Origin: JAYZDB01 sp036338025 | Lineage (GTDB): Bacteria; Planctomycetota; UBA1135; UBA2386 | Direction: 5' to 3' | Assembly: GCA_036338025.1 (NCBI GenBank) | Contig: JAYZDB010000072.1 | Coordinates: forward strand, 1 to 32,015 | Length of the DNA stretch: 32,015 nucleotides | Part shown: piece by piece, positions 30,238 through 32,015 of the stretch | Position numbering within the stretch: the first letter of the stretch is position 1 | Layout: every line of letters starts with the position of its first letter | Made by a program: the position numbers and the translations under genes | Notes under the pieces: model-generated | Seen by the model: only the letters and a program-made list of their open reading frames with translations | Told to the model about the DNA's origin: nothing | Database searches by the model: none

Positions 30238-32015
30238 TTGGCACAAAAGCCCCACAAAGACAGTTCTCAGGACCAGCCTAACGACCCGATCGAAGGCACT
30301 CTGGAGCGGTTTACCTTTCGAAACGCCGAAACCGGGTTCGCGGTGATCCGCTTCGCTCCAGACGGTGCTGGCGGACCGGTCTGTGCCGTAGGTCAACTAT
30401 CGCAACTCGCTGAAGGTCAGAGGCTTAGAATATCCGGTCCGAGGGTCGACCACCCGCGTTTCGGTATCCAGATCCAGGTCGAGAGCGTCGAAGCCATCCT
30501 ACCAACCAGCATCGACGGCATCCGTGCCTACCTCGCGTCGAGCCTGGTCAAGGGGATCGGCCCGGCCACCGCCGAGAAAATCACCGACAGATTCGGCGCC
30601 GACACCCTCAGGGTGATCGAAATGGAACCCGAACGCCTCGTTGAGGTGCCGGGCCTCGGCAAGAAGCGCGCAGCAGAACTCCGAGATGCGGTGCAGTCTC
30701 AACACGACGTGCAGGAGGTGATGGTCTTCCTCCGCGCCCACGGGCTCGGCCAGGCGCTGGCCTCCCGGATCGTCAAGCACTACGGCAAGGGGGCTGCGGC
30801 CTTGATCCAAGCCAATCCTTTCCGCCTCGCGGACGATGTTCTGGGGATTGGATTCAAGACCGCCGACCAGCTCGCCACAAAACTGGGGATTGACGAAACC
30901 GCGCCGGAGCGAATCCAGGCTGGCACGCTCCACGGGCTGGCACTGTCAGCGCGAGCCGGCAATTGCTACGAGCCACGCAACACAATCGTCCAGAAGACCG
31001 CCGCGCTCCTGGGCCTCGACCACGCAAGTGTCGACGCACAGCTACCCGAGCTGGCCCTGCAAGGGCGCATCCACATCGAGAAACCAATCGAACTGACAGA
31101 CACGTCCCAGCCGATCGAGGAGAGCGTCTACCCCAACACCCTCAAGATCGCTGAAGATGGAGTGGCCCGATCCATCCATGCGCTCGCGCGGCAAACGTTT
31201 TTGCCGATGCAGATCCACGCCGAGCGTTCGCTCGACCAATTCGAATCCGACAGCAAGATGACCCTGCCGATCGGCCAGCGGACCGCGGTGTTGCACGCGC
31301 TCGCAAACCCGATCAGCGTAATCACTGGCGGCCCGGGGGTCGGCAAGACCACGATCATCCGTGCCATCGCTGATATCGTGAAGCACCACAACCACACGCT
31401 GCTGCTGTGTGCACCCACCGGCCGCGCCGCCAAGCGCCTGTCAGAGTCTACGCAACACCCGGCCAGCACCATCCACCGCATGCTCGACTGGCAGGTCGGC
31501 ACCAACCGGTTCATGCGTGACCAGGACACACCGCTCGAAGGTGATTTGCTGGTCGTCGACGAAGCCTCGATGCTCGACGTTCAGCTCGCATACAACCTGC
31601 TGCGGGCAATCCCCCCATCGATGAAGCTGGTGCTGGTCGGTGACGTCAACCAACTGCCGTCCGTAGGCCCTGGACAGGTCTTGCGCGACATCATCGATTC
31701 GAGCGTCGCGCCGGTCACGCGACTCGACCAGATCTTCCGGCAGCAGGGCGAGTCCTTGATCGTCAAGAACGCCCACGCCCTCCTCAGCGGCGGCGTGCCC
31801 GAGAGCGGACCGGAGGACAGCGACTTCTTCTATATCGAGTCACGTGACAGCCAGCACACCCGCGAACTCATTCACGAACTCGTCGTGCATCGCATTCCAA
31901 AACGCTTCGGTCTGGACCCGCTCCACGACATCCAGGTTTTGACGCCGATGTACCGGGGACATGCCGGTGCCGACTTGATCAACGAGGGCCTGCAAGGCCT
32001 ACTCAATCCAGATGG
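30238..32015 (+). CDS. recD2: RecD2-type ATP-dependent DNA helicase (3' end outside the window)
   Basis: Partial gene, about 592 residues visible of the roughly 720-750 usual for RecD2, a 5'-3' superfamily 1 helicase in DNA repair that acts without RecBC. The N-terminal OB-like part (ERFTFRNAETGFAVIRF) is followed by helix-hairpin-helix motifs (VKGIGPATAEKI and EVPGLGKKRAAEL). The helicase core then begins: Q-motif GQRTAV, Walker A GGPGVGKTT (364-372), APTGRAAKRL, Walker B VVDEASMLD (D441), VGDVNQLPSVGPG and LTPMYRGHAGAD. No ATG or GTG precedes the conserved region after the in-frame stop at 30208. The TTG at 30238, with AGGG nine bases upstream, is therefore the likely start. It is divergent from rpsU. 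Confidence 0.92.
   Translation, partial: MAQKPHKDSSQDQPNDPIEGTLERFTFRNAETGFAVIRFAPDGAGGPVCAVGQLSQLAEGQRLRISGPRVDHPRFGIQIQVESVEAILPTSIDGIRAYLASSLVKGIGPATAEKITDRFGADTLRVIEMEPERLVEVPGLGKKRAAELRDAVQSQHDVQEVMVFLRAHGLGQALASRIVKHYGKGAAALIQANPFRLADDVLGIGFKTADQLATKLGIDETAPERIQAGTLHGLALSARAGNCYEPRNTIVQKTAALLGLDHASVDAQLPELALQGRIHIEKPIELTDTSQPIEESVYPNTLKIAEDGVARSIHALARQTFLPMQIHAERSLDQFESDSKMTLPIGQRTAVLHALANPISVITGGPGVGKTTIIRAIADIVKHHNHTLLLCAPTGRAAKRLSESTQHPASTIHRMLDWQVGTNRFMRDQDTPLEGDLLVVDEASMLDVQLAYNLLRAIPPSMKLVLVGDVNQLPSVGPGQVLRDIIDSSVAPVTRLDQIFRQQGESLIVKNAHALLSGGVPESGPEDSDFFYIESRDSQHTRELIHELVVHRIPKRFGLDPLHDIQVLTPMYRGHAGADLINEGLQGLLNPD

Noticed and set aside
1..32015. CRISPR array, prophage, transposon or biosynthetic cluster
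   Set aside because: No regularly spaced repeats, integrase, transposase, phage structural, polyketide or peptide-synthetase genes were seen on either strand; the adenylation domain at 11418-14852 belongs to the Aas-type fusion.

Overview
The window is a GC-rich bacterial chromosome segment with densely packed housekeeping and secreted-protein genes. It most likely comes from a free-living, probably aquatic member of the Planctomycetota. That placement is an inference from content. It rests on a secreted sulfatase with a C-terminal all-beta domain of a kind I associate with secreted proteins of marine planctomycete lineages, a PQQ-type sugar dehydrogenase, an extended bS21, an HU with extra tails, and a single-fold histone. 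No phage genes, insertion sequences, CRISPR arrays or rRNA genes were seen.

Layout. Positions 1-980 hold a G/C homopolymer tract, a minus-strand tRNA-Ala(CGC) and about 700 bp without a convincing gene. An HU-family DNA-binding protein with a very strong compound terminator follows, then a nitrilase-superfamily amidase. From 2.5 to 9.2 kb there are single genes on both strands: a secreted PQQ-type sugar dehydrogenase, an ABC-2 type ATPase, a lipoprotein, thioredoxin reductase, a secreted YtcJ-like amidohydrolase and a secreted metzincin-like protease. From 9.3 to 15 kb come a small orphan protein with a perfect terminator, a 538-residue tandem ThyX-like protein with altered active-site motifs, and a giant LplT-PlsC-acyl-ACP ligase fusion for lysophospholipid uptake and reacylation. 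A divergent, AT-rich control region separates that fusion from a Nudix hydrolase-LysR pair. Next is a PhnD-C-E-E type phosphonate/phosphite/phosphate uptake cassette whose genes overlap or nearly touch.

From 20 to 24 kb there are two divergent glycosyltransferases, one apparently lacking its nucleotide-sugar domain, then the sulfatase and a zinc-ribbon tail-anchored protein. From 24.2 to 27.9 kb a Prc-type tail-specific protease is translationally coupled to a polytopic ABC-2-like membrane protein and a 50-residue membrane peptide. From 27.9 kb to the end lie a small acidic protein, a bacterial histone-fold protein, a convergent rpsU-rluD pair and the 5' part of recD2, which runs off the window.

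The points most worth a second look are the histone (28311-28538), present in the same window as an HU; the double ThyX-like protein, in which neither half keeps the canonical signature; the truncated cysteine-motif glycosyltransferase; and the inverted ATACTTATC repeats between the acyltransferase fusion and the Nudix-LysR operon. Functions are assigned from recognisable motifs read by eye; no database search was run.
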